DNA of 64,000 nucleotides from Serripes groenlandicus (taxonomy: Eukaryota; Mollusca; Bivalvia; Cardiida; Cardiidae), in assembly GCA_031761405.1 (NCBI GenBank), contig JASEVX010000011.1:42202411-42266410 (forward strand). The letters are read 5' to 3'. The position numbers were made by a program, and so were the translations under genes. The notes below the pieces were generated by a model, which ran no database searches, had not been told where the DNA came from, and saw only the letters and a list, made by a program, of their open reading frames with translations. This document shows, in pieces, positions 1 through 10,529 of this stretch (position 1 is its first letter; every line of letters starts with the position of its first letter).

Positions 1-94
1 AATTATACTTTCCTTTATAGAGATTTTATATATTTTTGCCAAAATGTTTTCAAATGTGTCTACTGCAGGATTGATGTATGTGGGAAATGATTAA
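1..94 (+). repeat. Family A right part, older subtype (cut by window edge)
   Basis: TTTATAGAGATTTTATATAT, CAAATGTGTCTACTGCAG and TATGTGGGAAATGATTAA correspond to the right third of the element; it shares its TTAA with the next copy. Confidence 0.65.
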
Positions 95-322
95 CCCTTT
101 CCTTCATATAGACGTTTTTTCTGACGCCTCTGCAGCAGACGGCTTTTTGAAAACATAGTGACAAAAGAAGAAATTGCACAAAACGTTCAATTTCTCCCTT
201 TGCCACAATGTTTTCCACTTTTTGTCATAGGTTATCCATTCAATTATGGAGATTTTCTATGTTTTGACAAAATACGTTCAAAGTTGTCTGCTGCAGAATT
301 GTCGTATGAGGGAAAAGGTTAA
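91..322 (+). mobile_element. Family A, near complete
   Basis: TTAA plus CCCTTTCCTTCATA left, TATGAGGGAAAAGG plus TTAA right; centre GCACAAAACGTTC is one base off perfect pairing. Confidence 0.88.
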
Positions 323-358
323 GAAATGGCATGGATCCTTCATCTGAATCAACAGCTA

Positions 359-466
359 TGTTTTCATTCATTGAAATCTCTCGATAACTTGTATGTTTTC
401 ATTCATTGAAATCTCTCGATAACGGGTATGTTTTCATTCATTGAAATCTCTCGATAACTTGTATGT
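359..466. repeat. Short tandem repeat, three units of about 36 bp
   Basis: ATGTTTTCATTCATTGAAAT then CTCTCGATAAC appears three times in succession with one or two changes. Confidence 0.9.
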
Positions 467-723
467 TCCATGCTATTAAATAAACACTATAGTATGGGTC
501 ATCAATAGAAATGTCTCAGTAACATATTTCTGTTGAGAACAACAAGATACCAAAGGTCACCAGTTTGAACCCCAAGATGGGAGGGTTCTGACTTTGGGCT
601 TTTTCCACATAAACGTCACAAGTACTTGTTTAGTCTCCAGGACTCGGACAACAAGCATGAATAATCATGAAAGTTTGTTTCGCAATTGATGTAAAATAAC
701 TTAAGTTTAAATTAAGATAGGGT

Positions 724-920
724 TTATCCTCCTTCTTCCCCTGCAGATGCATTCTGACGAATCTACAGCAGAAGACTTATAAACATTGTGGCAAAAAGAA
801 AAATTGCTTGTAATGAGCAATTTCTCCTATTGTCACGATGTTTTCAACTCTATTCAATACTTATTGCTTTTAATTCTTGCAAAGATGTTTACAAAGTCAT
901 CTGCTGTGGGAAAGGGTTTA
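724..920 (+). repeat. Family A, worn
   Basis: GATGCATTCTGACG, CTACAGCAGAAGAC, centre GCTTGTAATGAGC and GGGAAAGGGTTTA remain. It lies just before the first visible PLEKHM2-like exon. Confidence 0.65.
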
Positions 921-988
921 AAGTAATAGTTTCTGTTGGGTAAAGATCTGTTTACTGGCAGTCCTAGACCTCTATCACATGTTTGCAG

Positions 989-1220
989 AGATGGTATGCT
1001 TTGTCTGTATGGTGACAAGAATGACTCCAAGCCCACACAGTTCCTCAGTATGAACGAAGGCCAGTGTGTGGGATGTAAGCGAGACTTTAACTCTGATAAA
1101 AATCACTCGATCAAGATCATCCTGTCCGACGAGACGTCATGGTGTTTGTCTCTAGATTCGGAAGAAGAGGCCAATAAATGGCTGCAGGGACTTTGTCAAG
1201 CTGTCTCGGAAGGACTTCAA
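989..1220 (+). CDS. PLEKHM2: PLEKHM2-like exon: distal PH domain
   Basis: The preferred acceptor is the pyrimidine-rich stretch ending TTTGCAG at 988; the donor is CAA|GTAAGA at 1220/1221. The first base completes a codon begun in the upstream exon. Beta strands run from DGMLCLYGD to the DETSWCLSLDS strand, and EEEANKWLQGLCQAVSE is the closing PH helix with its invariant Trp. The same frame stays open back to 936. An alternative acceptor further 5' (for example after GGCAG at 960) cannot be excluded, so the 5' edge is the least certain part. Confidence 0.8.
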
Positions 1221-4200
1221 GTAAGATTGCATTCCATTTCCCTGATACAAATGACATTTGGCCCCCTTGCAGCTCATAAGTTTTTAAAACATTGTGGAAT
1301 GAAGATTAATTTCTTATGATAATCATTTTAAGCTCCTCTGGCGATTATGTCCTGGTGAATAGTTTGTCCTACATTATGTCCGGACCTTTTTTGCCACATG
1401 AGCCAAGTTTTGCCTAAACATAATATTATGTTTACCTAGATTTAAAACTTTGGGCCTACTAGTATTATGCCAATATACCTTTTTTGGCAAAAACTTTTCC
1501 AAAAAACTAAAAAAATCTGCAGCAGAGGATATTGAGAACACAGGCAAAAAAGGACAATCTCTATATATGAATGAGTTGAAAACATTGTTGAAAAGGAGAA
1601 ATAGCTTGTTATGAGCAATTCCTCCTTTCGCCACAAGTGTTTTCATAAGAATTCTGCTGCAGTTGCGTCAAAATGCGTCTGTTAATGGGAAAGCGTTAAC
1701 TAAACCACTTTTTACCTGGCAAGTCTCATTTATTTCAACAAATGCTTTCAATTATGCAGAGTCGATTGTGTTATCCATATGCTGTTGTGTTTTTGTTCTA
1801 GATGAACCCTTCCCGAACTACTGTGATACCATGCTGTATGATCCTGTCTAGACAGAAGTTACTGATGTGTCACGAAGATCTGGAAACTAACTTTGCCCGC
1901 ACCCTAGGGAGCGCGTGTGTTCCGGATATAACTGCTGTTTTGATGGACGAGGTCGACCACACCTTCTTAATCTTGGTATGGGACCCAAATTATTTTAAGT
2001 CATATTGTTGGCTTCAGAGGACTTGATAAGGAGGAGTAAACTGATCTTTTCCCTGCTATATTTCTCTTACGACTCAACTAAACGATATTTTGTTGGTACT
2101 CGAGTACTTCAAGTACCCACACCAAAGGGTTTGAGTGTCAATTAAGGGTTTAAGAAAATGTGAGATAGGAACCTTATCTAGGTCTGATGTACATGCAAAA
2201 CAAATTTAGCTACTTTTTGTTATAATATACAGTTGCAATCATTTTGTGTGAAGTCATTGATTTTTATTTAACCCCTTACCACATACAGCAAATCTGCAGC
2301 AGAGGACTTTAGAAGCATGTTGGCAAAACACCAGGAAATCTCTATAAATGAAGGTATAATTATTGCAAAAATTTGAAAACATAGTGGCAAATAGAGAAAT
2401 TGCTTGTTTTTAGCAATTTCTCCTTTTGCCACAATATTTTCAGAAAGCCGTCTGCCGCATTGGCATCAGAAAGCGTCTGTATGAGGGAAAGGGTTCACTT
2501 CTTTAATGGATGAAACAGACCATTTGTTAAGCTTCTGCAGACAATTTTGGAAAACTGGTTAAATGAGAAATTAGCAATTTCTCCCATTTCCAAATATGTT
2601 TTCACCTCTTATTAAAATCATACATCAAATTTTTCAAATAGTTTATTTGTATACGCATAATTATAGTGTCTGCCCTATCTGTCTGTGACTGTGGCAGAAA
2701 CTTAACCCTTTCCCTCATATAGATGCTTTCTGACGCCTCTGCAGCAGACGGCTTTTTGAAAACATAGTGACAAAAGAAGAAATTGCACAAAACGTGCAAT
2801 TTCTCCTTTTGCCACAATGTTTTCCATATTGTCATAGGTTATCCATTCAATTATGGAGATATTCTATTTTTTTTGACAAAATACGTTCAAAGTCGTCTGC
2901 TGCAGAATTGTCGTATGAGGTAAAGGGGTAATCTTGTAAAAAAAAATGTATTACTTGTACATTAATTTTTGTAAATTTCATGCTATTCTGCAACTTCACC
3001 TAACGGGTAAATGAGTTGCCGGAAATCCGTCAACACATCCGTCTGTCTGTTTGGTTTCGTTATAGGCCACATATGCGCCGAGCAGCTCCTTCCAATACCT
3101 CTGTATGTACATGATATATTTTTTTCTGCAGGCTTTCGACTCTGCAGAGGACAATGTTAGCAATGAGAAATGGGTGTTGTATTTTAACAGTGACCATGAG
3201 TGTTTTAGGTTTAAGAAGGCTCTTTCTGCTTCCTGGCTCAGTCAGTATCAGGTATGGAGTGATTTGTTCAATTCTTTAATTAATCCTTTCCTACATACGA
3301 CAACTCAAAGAGCAGACGACTTTGAAAGCATCTTATTAAAAACATTTTGAACTTTTATAAATGAAAGTTTAATAATTGAATAGAGCCGAAAACATCGTGG
3401 CAAAGGGAGAAATTGCTCGTCTTTAGCAATCACAATGTTTTTAAAAGTTGTCTGCTGCAAATGCCTTAAAATACATCTATAGGATGGAAAGGGTTAAGGT
3501 TTTATGTTTTCACTATAAAATTAATGTATGCATATGATTATATAAACCCAATCCAACTCACAGCAAATCTGAAGCAGATGACTATGTAATCATCTTGACT
3601 TAAATATTGGCAAATCTTTGTAATTGAAATTATAATTACTGAATTGATTTAAAAATATTGTGATAAATGGAGAAAACGCTTATTATGAAAAATTGTCTGC
3701 TGCATAGGAGTCAGAATACGTACACACAGGGTTTTCATTTTCCAACGCAAGAACCAATTTTTTCTTGCCAAAACAACAGACTATTAAAGGGGTCAAATGG
3801 GCTGTTCACCTTTATTTTTGTCTAACTCCTACAAAAACAAACGATTTTAAAATGATTTTAACAGATGATTTCCATCTGCAATCGGTTAAAAATGAAAACC
3901 CTGTACACATGTAAGAAAGGGTTAAATTTGCATTTCAATTGACAACATTTGAATCTACAACATAACTTATGATAATTTGATGATGAGCAATTTCTCCTTT
4001 TACCATTAAGTTTTCAACTCTATTCAGTAATGGTATTTTCATTTATAGAGATTTTTCCAATTTTCCGCATTTATTGCCTGGATGTTTTCTTTGACGTTTT
4101 CAACTTGTAGACGCATCAGTAACAGATGACTTTAACCCTTTCCCTCATATAGACGCTTTCTGACGCCTCTGCAGCAGGCAGCTTTTTGAAAACATAGTGA

Positions 4201-5728
4201 CAAAAAAAGAAATTGCACAAAACGTGCAATTTCTCCTTTTGCCACAATGTTTTCCACTTTTTGTCAATTATGGAGATTTTCTATTTTTTGACAAAATACG
4301 TTGAAAGTCGTCTGCTGCAGAAATGCCGTATAGGGAAAGGGTTAAAACAATAATATTCAATAATTAAACCTTCAAAAATCGATATTCAATAATGCCTTGT
4401 CAACACTCTACAGGAAACATTTTGCATCCTATCTTCATGAAAGTTTATCAGAATGTACATCTCCATCAAATCATGGGTCATGTGAGGTCAAAAACTAGGT
4501 CACACAACCTAGGAAAATGTTGCTAACACTATTGTGTTCAAACTTGAGCATGTTGCAACTTTGTCAGAATAATTGTCTTATTGATATCTAGGTTCATTTT
4601 GAACATAGGTCATGGCCGGTCAAAACTAGGTCACTAGGCCAAATTGAACCTTGTTTAAATTCTACAGACGGCATTTTTTGCATCAGCAGCATGAAACTGA
4701 ATCAGAATGTTTGTCTTGATGATCTCTAGGCCAAGTTTAATATGGGTCATGTTAGGTCAAAAGCTAGGTCACTAGGTCAATTGTCTTGATGATACTTAGG
4801 CTCAATTTGAATATAGGTCATGTCAGGTCAAAAACTAGGTCACTAGGACAAACTTTAGTAAACTATTGTTTTTCTTTGTGATATCTAGGTCATGATCAAA
4901 TATGGGTCAGATTGGTTTAAAAACTAGGTCACTAGGCCAAATTGAAGGAACATTTTGTTAACATTCTAGTATTAGCTTACCTGATCACAAAATTAGTATG
5001 TGATTCGCATAATTCAGGTGAGAGATCAAGTGCCACCATGGCCTTCTAGTTCTATAGTTTGGTCAAGCTATTTATAAAGTTGTCTGCTGCAATTTTTGTT
5101 GTAAGTGGGCAAGGGTAAATATAAATTATGTCAGATTATTTTACAATTAGCTGTTGTGTCTAGCCAATGGATGTATAATTATGAACCCCTTTGCAAATTG
5201 CCTTGCACATGTCAGTCGGATCATCAGTGGACGACAGGATAATGCATGGACCTACAGTACTCAAACCTGGCAGGGGGGACGGGACGTAGGCTTGACCAGT
5301 AAATGACCCCTATTGATTTTAACCCTTTCCCTCATACAACAATTCTGCAGCAGACGACTCTGAACATATGTTGTCAAATAATGGAAAATCTCTTTAATTG
5401 AATGGATAACCTATGTCTTAAAGTGGAAAACATTGTGACAAAAGGAGAAATTGCACGTTTTGTGCAATTTCTTCTTTTGTTACTATGTTTTCAAAAAGCC
5501 GTCTGCTGCAGAGGCGTCAGAAAGCGTCTATATGAGGGAAAGGGTTAAGGGTCATCTTTGCAATAGTTAAGGTCATAGTGACCTCAAACACAAAAAGGGG
5601 CCATAAAGATTGACAAACATATCTTATTTCAGGTTGATGTACCAGAGTTACCAATAGAAGATTTTACACTGGAGAAGAAGTCACGTAGTATGGCTACTTA
5701 TTTGAAGTCTACAGTCGGATTAAATTGA
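989..5728 (+). CDS. PLEKHM2: PLEKHM2/SKIP-like protein, C-terminal four coding exons (5' part outside window)
   Basis: Joined coding parts are 989..1220, 1802..1975, 3132..3251 and 5633..5728 (TGA at 5726). All introns are GT-AG and junctions 2 to 4 are phase 0. The 207 or so residues give the second half of a PH domain (GMLCLYGD start, WLQGLCQAVSEG as the C-terminal PH helix). A tail follows with IPCC, MCHEDLETNFARTLG, KWVLYF and SQYQVDVPELP. In order and spacing these match, as I recall them, the end of vertebrate PLEKHM2 (CQAVSKG, IPCC, CHEDC, WVIYL, YQVDLP). PLEKHM2/SKIP is an adaptor that binds Arl8 on lysosomes and recruits kinesin-1; its RUN domain would be encoded upstream of this window. 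The introns are full of family A, C and E repeats. The family call is firm; orthology versus a close paralogue is inferred. Confidence 0.85.
1490..1699 (-). repeat. Family A, worn
   Basis: AATCTGCAGCAGAGGA, GCTTGTTATGAGCAATTCC, TCTGCTGCAGTTGCGTC and GGGAAAGCGTTAA remain in the intron 1221..1801. Confidence 0.6.
1802..1975 (+). CDS. PLEKHM2: PLEKHM2-like exon: post-PH conserved tail
   Basis: This exon has 58 codons with phase 0 at both ends. The acceptor is TTTTTGTTCTAG at 1801 and the donor CTTG|GTATGG. It contains the IPCC and CHEDLETNFARTLG signatures of the region after the PH domain. The ATG at its first codon is internal to the protein, not a start. Confidence 0.85.
2024..2185. mobile_element. 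Family E element, diverged
   Basis: It shows GATAAGGAGGAGTAAACTGA, CGACTCAACTAAACGAT, TTGTTGGTACTCGAG, AAGTACCCACACCAAAGG and ACCTTATCTAGG. Same parts as the 7100 copy in reverse order; lies directly after the exon ending at 1975. Confidence 0.6.
2268..2497 (-). mobile_element. Family A, older subtype
   Basis: TTAACCCCTTACCACATA left; TATGAGGGAAAGGGTTCA right, so one TTAA has mutated. Centre GCTTGTTTTTAGC. Confidence 0.8.
2702..2932 (+). mobile_element. Family A, near complete
   Basis: Left TTAACCCTTTCCCTCATA intact; right TATGAGGTAAAGGGG TAA. Centre GCACAAAACGTGC. Confidence 0.88.
3132..3251 (+). CDS. PLEKHM2: PLEKHM2-like exon: penultimate coding exon
   Basis: This exon has 40 codons, phase 0 at both ends. 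The acceptor is TTTTTTCTGCAG at 3131 and the donor CAG|GTATGG. It encodes AFDSAEDN, EKWVLYFNSDHECFRFKKAL and SASWLSQYQ; the KWVLYF strand and terminal YQ match the family C-terminus. A family A element starts only about 27 bp past the donor. Confidence 0.85.
3279..3497 (-). mobile_element. Family A, diverged, beside the exon ending 3251
   Basis: TAATCCTTTCCTACATACGA left and AGGATGGAAAGGGTTAA right. The inner repeats are eroded. Confidence 0.7.
3543..3733 (-). repeat. Family A, strongly worn
   Basis: AAATCTGAAGCAGATGACTA and GTCTGCTGCATAGGAGTC mark the two inner repeats; the ends are lost. Confidence 0.5.
4132..4345 (+). mobile_element. Family A, near complete with small internal deletion
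   Basis: Both TTAA are present. The CATAGGTTATCCATTC segment is missing from the right arm. Confidence 0.88.
4392..5056 (+). mobile_element. Family C element, 5' end missing
   Basis: In the last PLEKHM2-like intron. About four units with AAACTAGGTCACTAGGCCAA are followed by CAGGTGAGAGATCAAGTGCC and a diverged 3' end. The 5' hairpin is absent. Confidence 0.7.
5319..5547 (-). mobile_element. Family A, complete, inserted in another repeat
   Basis: TTAA both sides. The flanks GACCCCTATTGATT and GGGTCATCTTTGC read as one continuous older repeat when the element is removed. 85 bp before the last PLEKHM2-like exon. Confidence 0.9.
5633..5728 (+). CDS. PLEKHM2: PLEKHM2-like terminal coding exon
   Basis: The acceptor is ATCTTATTTCAG at 5632. 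The 32 codons run VDVPELPIEDFTLEKK to STVGLN and TGA at 5726..5728. VD.P directly after the preceding YQ is the conserved joint of PLEKHM2 tails. The remainder is short and basic. It is too short and lacks a Met near its start, so it is recognised by splice context rather than as an open frame. Confidence 0.75.
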   Translation, partial: VDVPELPIEDFTLEKKSRSMATYLKSTVGLN

Positions 5729-5856
5729 CCACTGCTCATTCCTCATTTACAGGCCGACATGAGTCTACAATTGATTTTAGAATTCTTAAATCATGTCGCT
5801 TGTACAGTTGACCTCTGACATTTGTGTGGGGGGACGACATCTGAATTTATTTTCAG
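5729..5856 (+). other. Presumed start of PLEKHM2-like 3' UTR
   Basis: Non-repetitive sequence runs from the stop codon to a family A element. I see no AATAAA in it, so the transcript probably continues through the element at 5857..6073 and the poly(A) site is not identified. Confidence 0.35.
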
Positions 5857-6073
5857 TTAACCCTTTCCCTCATACAACAATTCTGCAGCAGACGACTTTG
5901 AACGTATTTTGTTAAAACATAGAAAATCTCTATAATTGAATGGATAACCTATGACTTAAAGTGGAAAACATTGTGTCAAAAGGAGAAATTGATTTCTTCT
6001 TTTGTCACTATGTTTTCAAAAAGTCGTCTGCTGCAGAGACGTTAGAAAGCGTCTATATGAGGGAAAGGGTTAA
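5857..6073 (-). mobile_element. Family A, near complete, in presumed 3' UTR
   Basis: Both TTAA. One side of the central stem is deleted (GAAATTGATTTCTTC). Confidence 0.88.
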
Positions 6074-6104
6074 TGGGAAGTTGCTCCTTTTATTACAATA
6101 TTTT

Positions 6105-6319
6105 TTAACCCTTTTTCCAATTACAACATCTGCAAGACGAATTTTAAAACATTTATGCAAAAATATATAAATGAAAACAAAATTTGTGTTAAGTTTTGAA
6201 AACATTGTGGTAAAAGGAGAAATGTTCCATCATGCTCAATTTCTCCTTTTACCACAATTTATTTCAAAAATCTTCTGCTGCACAGGCATCAAATTGTGTT
6301 TGTTTGTGGGTAAATGTTA
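6105..6319 (-). repeat. Family A, worn
   Basis: TTTAACCCTTTTTCCAATTA left, centre TCCATCATGCTCAAT, CTGCTGCACAGGCATC and GTGGGTAAATGTTAG right. Confidence 0.6.
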
Positions 6320-6366
6320 GTCATCTTCTGACAATATGTAAACAGTTATCTATGACAGGAAATGGT

Positions 6367-6398
6367 TTAACCCTTTCCCTCATATAGACGCTTTGCAT
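6367..6398 (+). repeat. Family A solo left end
   Basis: TTAACCCTTTCCCTCATATA then GACGCTTTGCAT stops abruptly at the TTAA of the next copy. Confidence 0.75.
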
Positions 6399-6625
6399 TT
6401 AACCCTTTCCCTCATACGACAATTCTGCAGCAGACGACTTTGAACGTATTTTGTCAAAACATAGAAATTCCATAATTGAATGAATAACCTATGACGAAAA
6501 GTGGAAAACATTGTGGCAAAAGGAGAAATTGCACATTTTGTGCAATTTCTTCTTTTGTCACTATGTTTTCAAAAAGCCGTCCGCTGCAGAGGCGTCCGAA
6601 AGCGTTTATATGAGGAAAGGGTTAA
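6399..6625 (-). mobile_element. Family A, near complete
   Basis: TTAA both sides; centre GCACATTTTGTGC, in which both arms of the stem still pair. Confidence 0.88.
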
Positions 6626-6627
6626 TA

Positions 6628-6748
6628 GAGTTGAAAATATGGTGAGAAATTGCTCATCTTGAGCAAATTCTTCTTTTGTCACCATGTTTTCAAAAAGCTG
6701 TCTGCTGCAGAGGTGTCAGGAAAGCGTCTATATAAGGGAAGGGTTAAA
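6628..6748 (-). repeat. Family A right half only
   Basis: From TTGAAAATATGGTGAG through GCTCATCTTGAGC to ATAAGGGAAGGGTTAA; the left half is absent. Confidence 0.7.
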
Positions 6749-7099
6749 TTGAAGGTTCTAAGACTAAATGTTACATTGGTTTTATTCTTGCCTGATACAC
6801 ACAACTTTTAATAATCCTGCAGCAGGTGATTTTTGTAAACATTGTAACAAGTGATTTTTTTTTCCTTTCACCACAATGTTTCGACTTGTGTGGCAAAACT
6901 ATACTTTTTTTTTTTTTTCAGATATAACATTTTCATTCCGAGATGTTTTCAAAGCAAATGATGAATTGGGTATTTTATGAAAAATATACATGTATTATGA
7001 TGCCCCCCAACACACTTGATTACTTATTTAGCTTATAAACCCCCTGGAGCTTGGTCAGTAGTGATAACAGCTGTCAATCCAGGGGTGGCTGCATGCCGA

Positions 7100-7281
7100 A
7101 CTCTAGATAACGGGCATTTTTCATGTTCTAAAATCCTTATTTGACATTCAAACCCTATGTTGTGGGTACTCAATAGAATCGTCTCACGATTCTTTTGAGT
7201 ACCCACAACATAGGATTTGGTTGAGTAATAAGATAAATATTGTGGGGAAAAAGACCTGTTCACTCCCTCTTATCTAGTCCT
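7100..7281. mobile_element. Family E palindromic element
   Basis: The centre is a near-perfect palindrome: AAACCCTATGTTGTGGGTAC through AATCGTCTCACGATTC and back. Ends are CTCTAGATAA and TTATCTAGTCC. The two outer flanks outside the palindrome are unrelated to each other, so the element has a defined orientation. Confidence 0.75.
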
Positions 7282-7284
7282 CTC

Positions 7285-7475
7285 GGTGGGTGGGTTTGCA
7301 CCCCAGCTCAGCCAGCATTATTTCAAATGTTTGAGTAAAGTCATTGTCACATGCATCATTCGGTTTCCATTTGATGGGCTAACACGATGTGAAAAGCAGC
7401 CAGTTGCTTGGAAAAGACAGGTGTGAGAAAGCCAGGAAACACATGGGTAGGTAAACTTGCAGCCGTGATATGACT
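7285..7475 (+). repeat. Probable worn SINE
   Basis: GAAAGCCAGGAAACACATGG, GTAGGTAAACTTGCAGCC and GTGATATGACTG resemble the body of the SINE at 45440. The head and tail are unclear. Confidence 0.4.
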
Positions 7476-7730
7476 GATGAATTGTTAGAATATGGTGTTA
7501 ATCAACTTATATTGCTTTACTATGTTATATTTTATGTTATATCTATCCAAAAAAATGTTTTCCTTAACTTTTACGCAAAACCATTTCATATTAAACTATT
7601 ACTGTTAAAAGGCTTTCTTGATCTCAGATATTATCCCTTCTTTCCTGTATGTAAATGTTAAATTTTGCATTTATATTCTCTAGAAATATGTTTGGCTTTA
7701 TCTATTTTACAAATCAAGAGTATATATTTG

Positions 7731-8001
7731 CATATATGCCGTCCCACGAGAAAACCAACATTATGGTCTCTGCGTGATGTTTTGACCCAGATCAGCCTAC
7801 CTAGTCCGCGCAGGCTAATCCGGGCCGACACATACAGTCTCAGGGGGATAGAGGTATAGAGTAATGATTCCTGAAACAGAAAATCGACAGGAGGCAAAAA
7901 ATGTCTGTCTTGGTTAGCCTGCATGGCATGCTTATGCTGATCCGGATCGATACTTTACGCAATGTCCACAATGTTGATTTTCTCCTGGAACGACTCATAT
8001 G
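7731..8001. mobile_element. Family B element (270 bp, inverted ends)
   Basis: The left end GCCGTCCCACGAGAAAACCA continues to ACATTATGG; the right end is complementary with changes (GTTGATTTTCTCCTGGAACG). Subterminal GACCCAGATCAGCC faces GCTGATCCGGATCG. No coding potential; a MITE-like element. Confidence 0.75.
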
Positions 8002-8175
8002 TCCTGAGTTCAAGGAAAACCAAACCTTGTTTTTGTTATTGATGTGCAAACATATTTTACTCCATTATTTATTTAGCAAATTTTATGTTTACTTTGCAAA
8101 AGCATTGATGTTTTCATTTTAGCTTTATTTTTTATCAAACATGTAAATACTGGGAAGTTACAAAAAGGGGTATTT

Positions 8176-8318
8176 AAGTCTTTCCCACATGCAGACGCAT
8201 TTTGTCGCCTCCGCAGCAGACTACTTTTAAAAAACTATGCTGCAAAAAGAGAATTTTCATATTGATAAATTACTCCTAAATCTTCTGCTGCAGATTATTT
8301 TTTTGTGGGAAAGGCTAA
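8176..8318 (+). repeat. Family A, deleted
   Basis: TTTCCCACATGCAGACGC, CCGCAGCAGACTAC, TCTGCTGCAGATT and GTGGGAAAGGCTAA; the middle is shortened. Confidence 0.6.
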
Positions 8319-8466
8319 ATAGATGTTTAAGTATCATTTATATACATGTAGTTATTCATACAATTATTGGATCATGCCTGCTCTGAGCTCTTGTACATTT
8401 GTATGCAGTTACTGCATTGTTACATGCAAGAAAATATACTTTTTGCCTTATTTATAGATGGGAGAA

Positions 8467-8691
8467 TTAACCCTTTACCACCGATAGATGAAAATGACAT
8501 ATCTGCAGCAGACGACTCTTGGAAAACATTGTGACAAAAGGAGAAATTGCTCAAAGTGAGTCATTTCTCCTATTGCCACAATGTTTAAAATTGATTCAGT
8601 AATTATACCTTTATTTGTAGACATTTTCTTATATTTCAACAAATGTCTTCCAAGTCGTCTGCTGCAGATTTGCTGTATGTGGGAAAGGGAT
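8467..8691 (+). mobile_element. Family A, older subtype
   Basis: TTAACCCTTTACCACCGATA left, TATGTGGGAAAGGGATA right; centre GCTCAAAGTGAGTC. Confidence 0.8.
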
Positions 8692-8702
8692 ATGAATACC
8701 GT

Positions 8703-8862
8703 TAACCCCTCCTCTAATACGACATTTGAAGCTTTTGCAGAAGAAGACTCTTGAAAACAGTGTGGCACAAAGAGAAGTTTGTCCTTTTGCCAGTGTTTTC
8801 AACTCTTTTTAATTTAACAACACTTTCATTTATATCAACATAACACTTCCGATTTTACAGAT
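8703..8862 (+). repeat. Family A left part, worn
   Basis: TTAACCCCTCCTCTAATACG, TTTTGCAGAAGAAGAC and GTCCTTTTGCCAGTG; no right terminus is found. Confidence 0.5.
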
Positions 8863-8882
8863 GTTGGAATTCAGACAGTTCT

Positions 8883-9000
8883 TTATCCTTTTCCCACTTG
8901 CAGATACATTTTGATGCAAAATGAGCAATTTCTTCTTTTGCCACAATATTTTCAACTCTTTTAAAATTATACTGTTATTTTGCTTATATGGCAATAGTTA
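8883..9000 (+). repeat. Family A fragment
   Basis: ATCCTTTTCCCACTTGCAGA and ATTTCTTCTTTTGCCACAAT; ends before the copy at 9002. Confidence 0.5.
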
Positions 9001-9001
9001 T

Positions 9002-9124
9002 TTAACCCTTTCTCACATACAACAAATCTGCAGCAGACAACTTTGAAAACATAGTGACAAAAACCTGAAAAAAGTCGTCTGCTGCATATGCGTCAAAATG
9101 TTTCTGCAGGTGGGAAAGGGTTAA
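9002..9124 (-). mobile_element. Family A, short internally deleted copy (123 bp)
   Basis: Both TTAA and both inner CTGCAGCAGAC/GTCTGCTGCA repeats are kept, but the central palindrome is gone. This shows the ends alone suffice for recognition of a copy. Confidence 0.8.
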
Positions 9125-9550
9125 TATTTGCCTAATGACATTGGAGCAATACTGGCCCTCTTGGGCCTCTTGTTATCTAGATGTTTTTAAAGTCGTCTGC
9201 TGCAAATTTGTTGTTTGTTAGAAAAGGTTAAATAGCATGTCAGGTAAACGGCTAAACAATTTAAGACCTTTTATTTTTTTTCTTCATTCATGACTGTTCT
9301 GTACTTTGTGTTTGTTTTGTTCAAACTTTGTTTTTAATTTTTCCAATATTTATAAAAAATGACTTTTATATTTCCTTGATTTATTCAAATTCAAAATAAG
9401 ACTGTGATTATTTGTTATATTTTATCCATTGTGCTTTCAATGTAAACTATAATGTAACCCATGTTATTTGTGATTAACTGCATGTTTGAAAATTTAAGAT
9501 AAAGTTTAAACTTTATTTTACATTAATTGCGAAACAATGTTTCAGCTCAA

Positions 9551-9762
9551 ATTAATCAGACGATGTCTGCTTACTGGTGACTTTTTGAAAACAAAATGAC
9601 AGAAGAAGAAATTTGGTCAAAATGAGCCATTTCTCCTTTTGCCGCGATGTTTTCCACTTTAAGTCATAGGTTTACCATTCAATTATAGAGATTTTCTATT
9701 TTTTGACAAAATATGTTCAAAGTCGTCTGCTGCAGAATTGTCGTATGAAGGAAAGGGTTGAT
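9551..9762 (+). mobile_element. Family A, left end lost
   Basis: Begins within the left arm (GACGATGTCTGC); right end TATGAAGGAAAGGGTTGA. Confidence 0.75.
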
Positions 9763-9869
9763 GTTATGCCACCTGAATAGAAGATTCAAGGACATAGAGT
9801 AATTATATGTCTTTTTGTTTGGCAATGGCTCATATTTTTGCATTGACCATAGCTTTCAACCTGACAATA

Positions 9870-10090
9870 GGAAACCGCCTTGACAGAGTGGTAAGCATCG
9901 AGGATTTGGAACCGGGCATTCCAGGTTTGATCCCAAGTGGCGCATGATGGTCATGGTGAAGTTCCTTTGGGCAAGGTACATTTTCTAGCCTATTACTGGT
10001 TTATTGAACCAGGGATTATGAAGGGGTGAACTGTTGGCATGATATAACTGAAACATGTTGAAAATGGCTTAAAACCACAATAAAAAAAAT
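9870..10090 (+). mobile_element. Worn SINE of the 29347 family
   Basis: It has a diverged tRNA head (AGAGTGGTAAGCATCGAGG), the shared CATTTTCTAGCCTA.TACTGG core, and a 3' end AAAATGGCTTAAAACC followed by A-rich sequence. Older than the copies at 29347 and 37308. Confidence 0.75.
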
Positions 10091-10202
10091 ATATCAACCT
10101 ATCAATGCTTTCACATTTTATAAGTGTATTACTTGTGACAAGACGATTTAGTGATACCAAAATTATTTATCTTGTGAATATTAAATCGACCTTTGACTTC
10201 AT

Positions 10203-10434
10203 ATTATCCTTTTCCCACATACAAAATTTCTGCAGCAGACGACTTCGAAAACATATTTGCAAAAATGTGTAATATCTCCAAAAGTTAAGAGTTTAATCAT
10301 TAAATAGAGTTGAAAACATTGTGGCAAAAGGGGAAATTGCTCATCATGAGCAATTTCTCCATTTTGCCACAATGTTTTCAAAAGTTGTATGCTGCTAATG
10401 TGTAAGAATGTGTCTGCAAGTCGGAAAGGGTTAA
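10203..10434 (-). mobile_element. Family A, older subtype
   Basis: ATCCTTTTCCCACATACA left, GGAAAGGGTTAA right. The centre GCTCATCATGAGC is fully self-complementary. Confidence 0.8.
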
Positions 10435-10529
10435 AAAAACAAACAAAAACACTTTTGTTGCAGATTTGACCACAAGCTCATCTTGTATCGAGAATATTAT
10501 GATTACATTCACTTGCCATTGATATATAT

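Noticed and set aside
1802..2026. ATG at 1802 as a translation start
   Set aside because: A phase-0 acceptor immediately precedes it and homology to the PLEKHM2 tail runs through from the previous exon.
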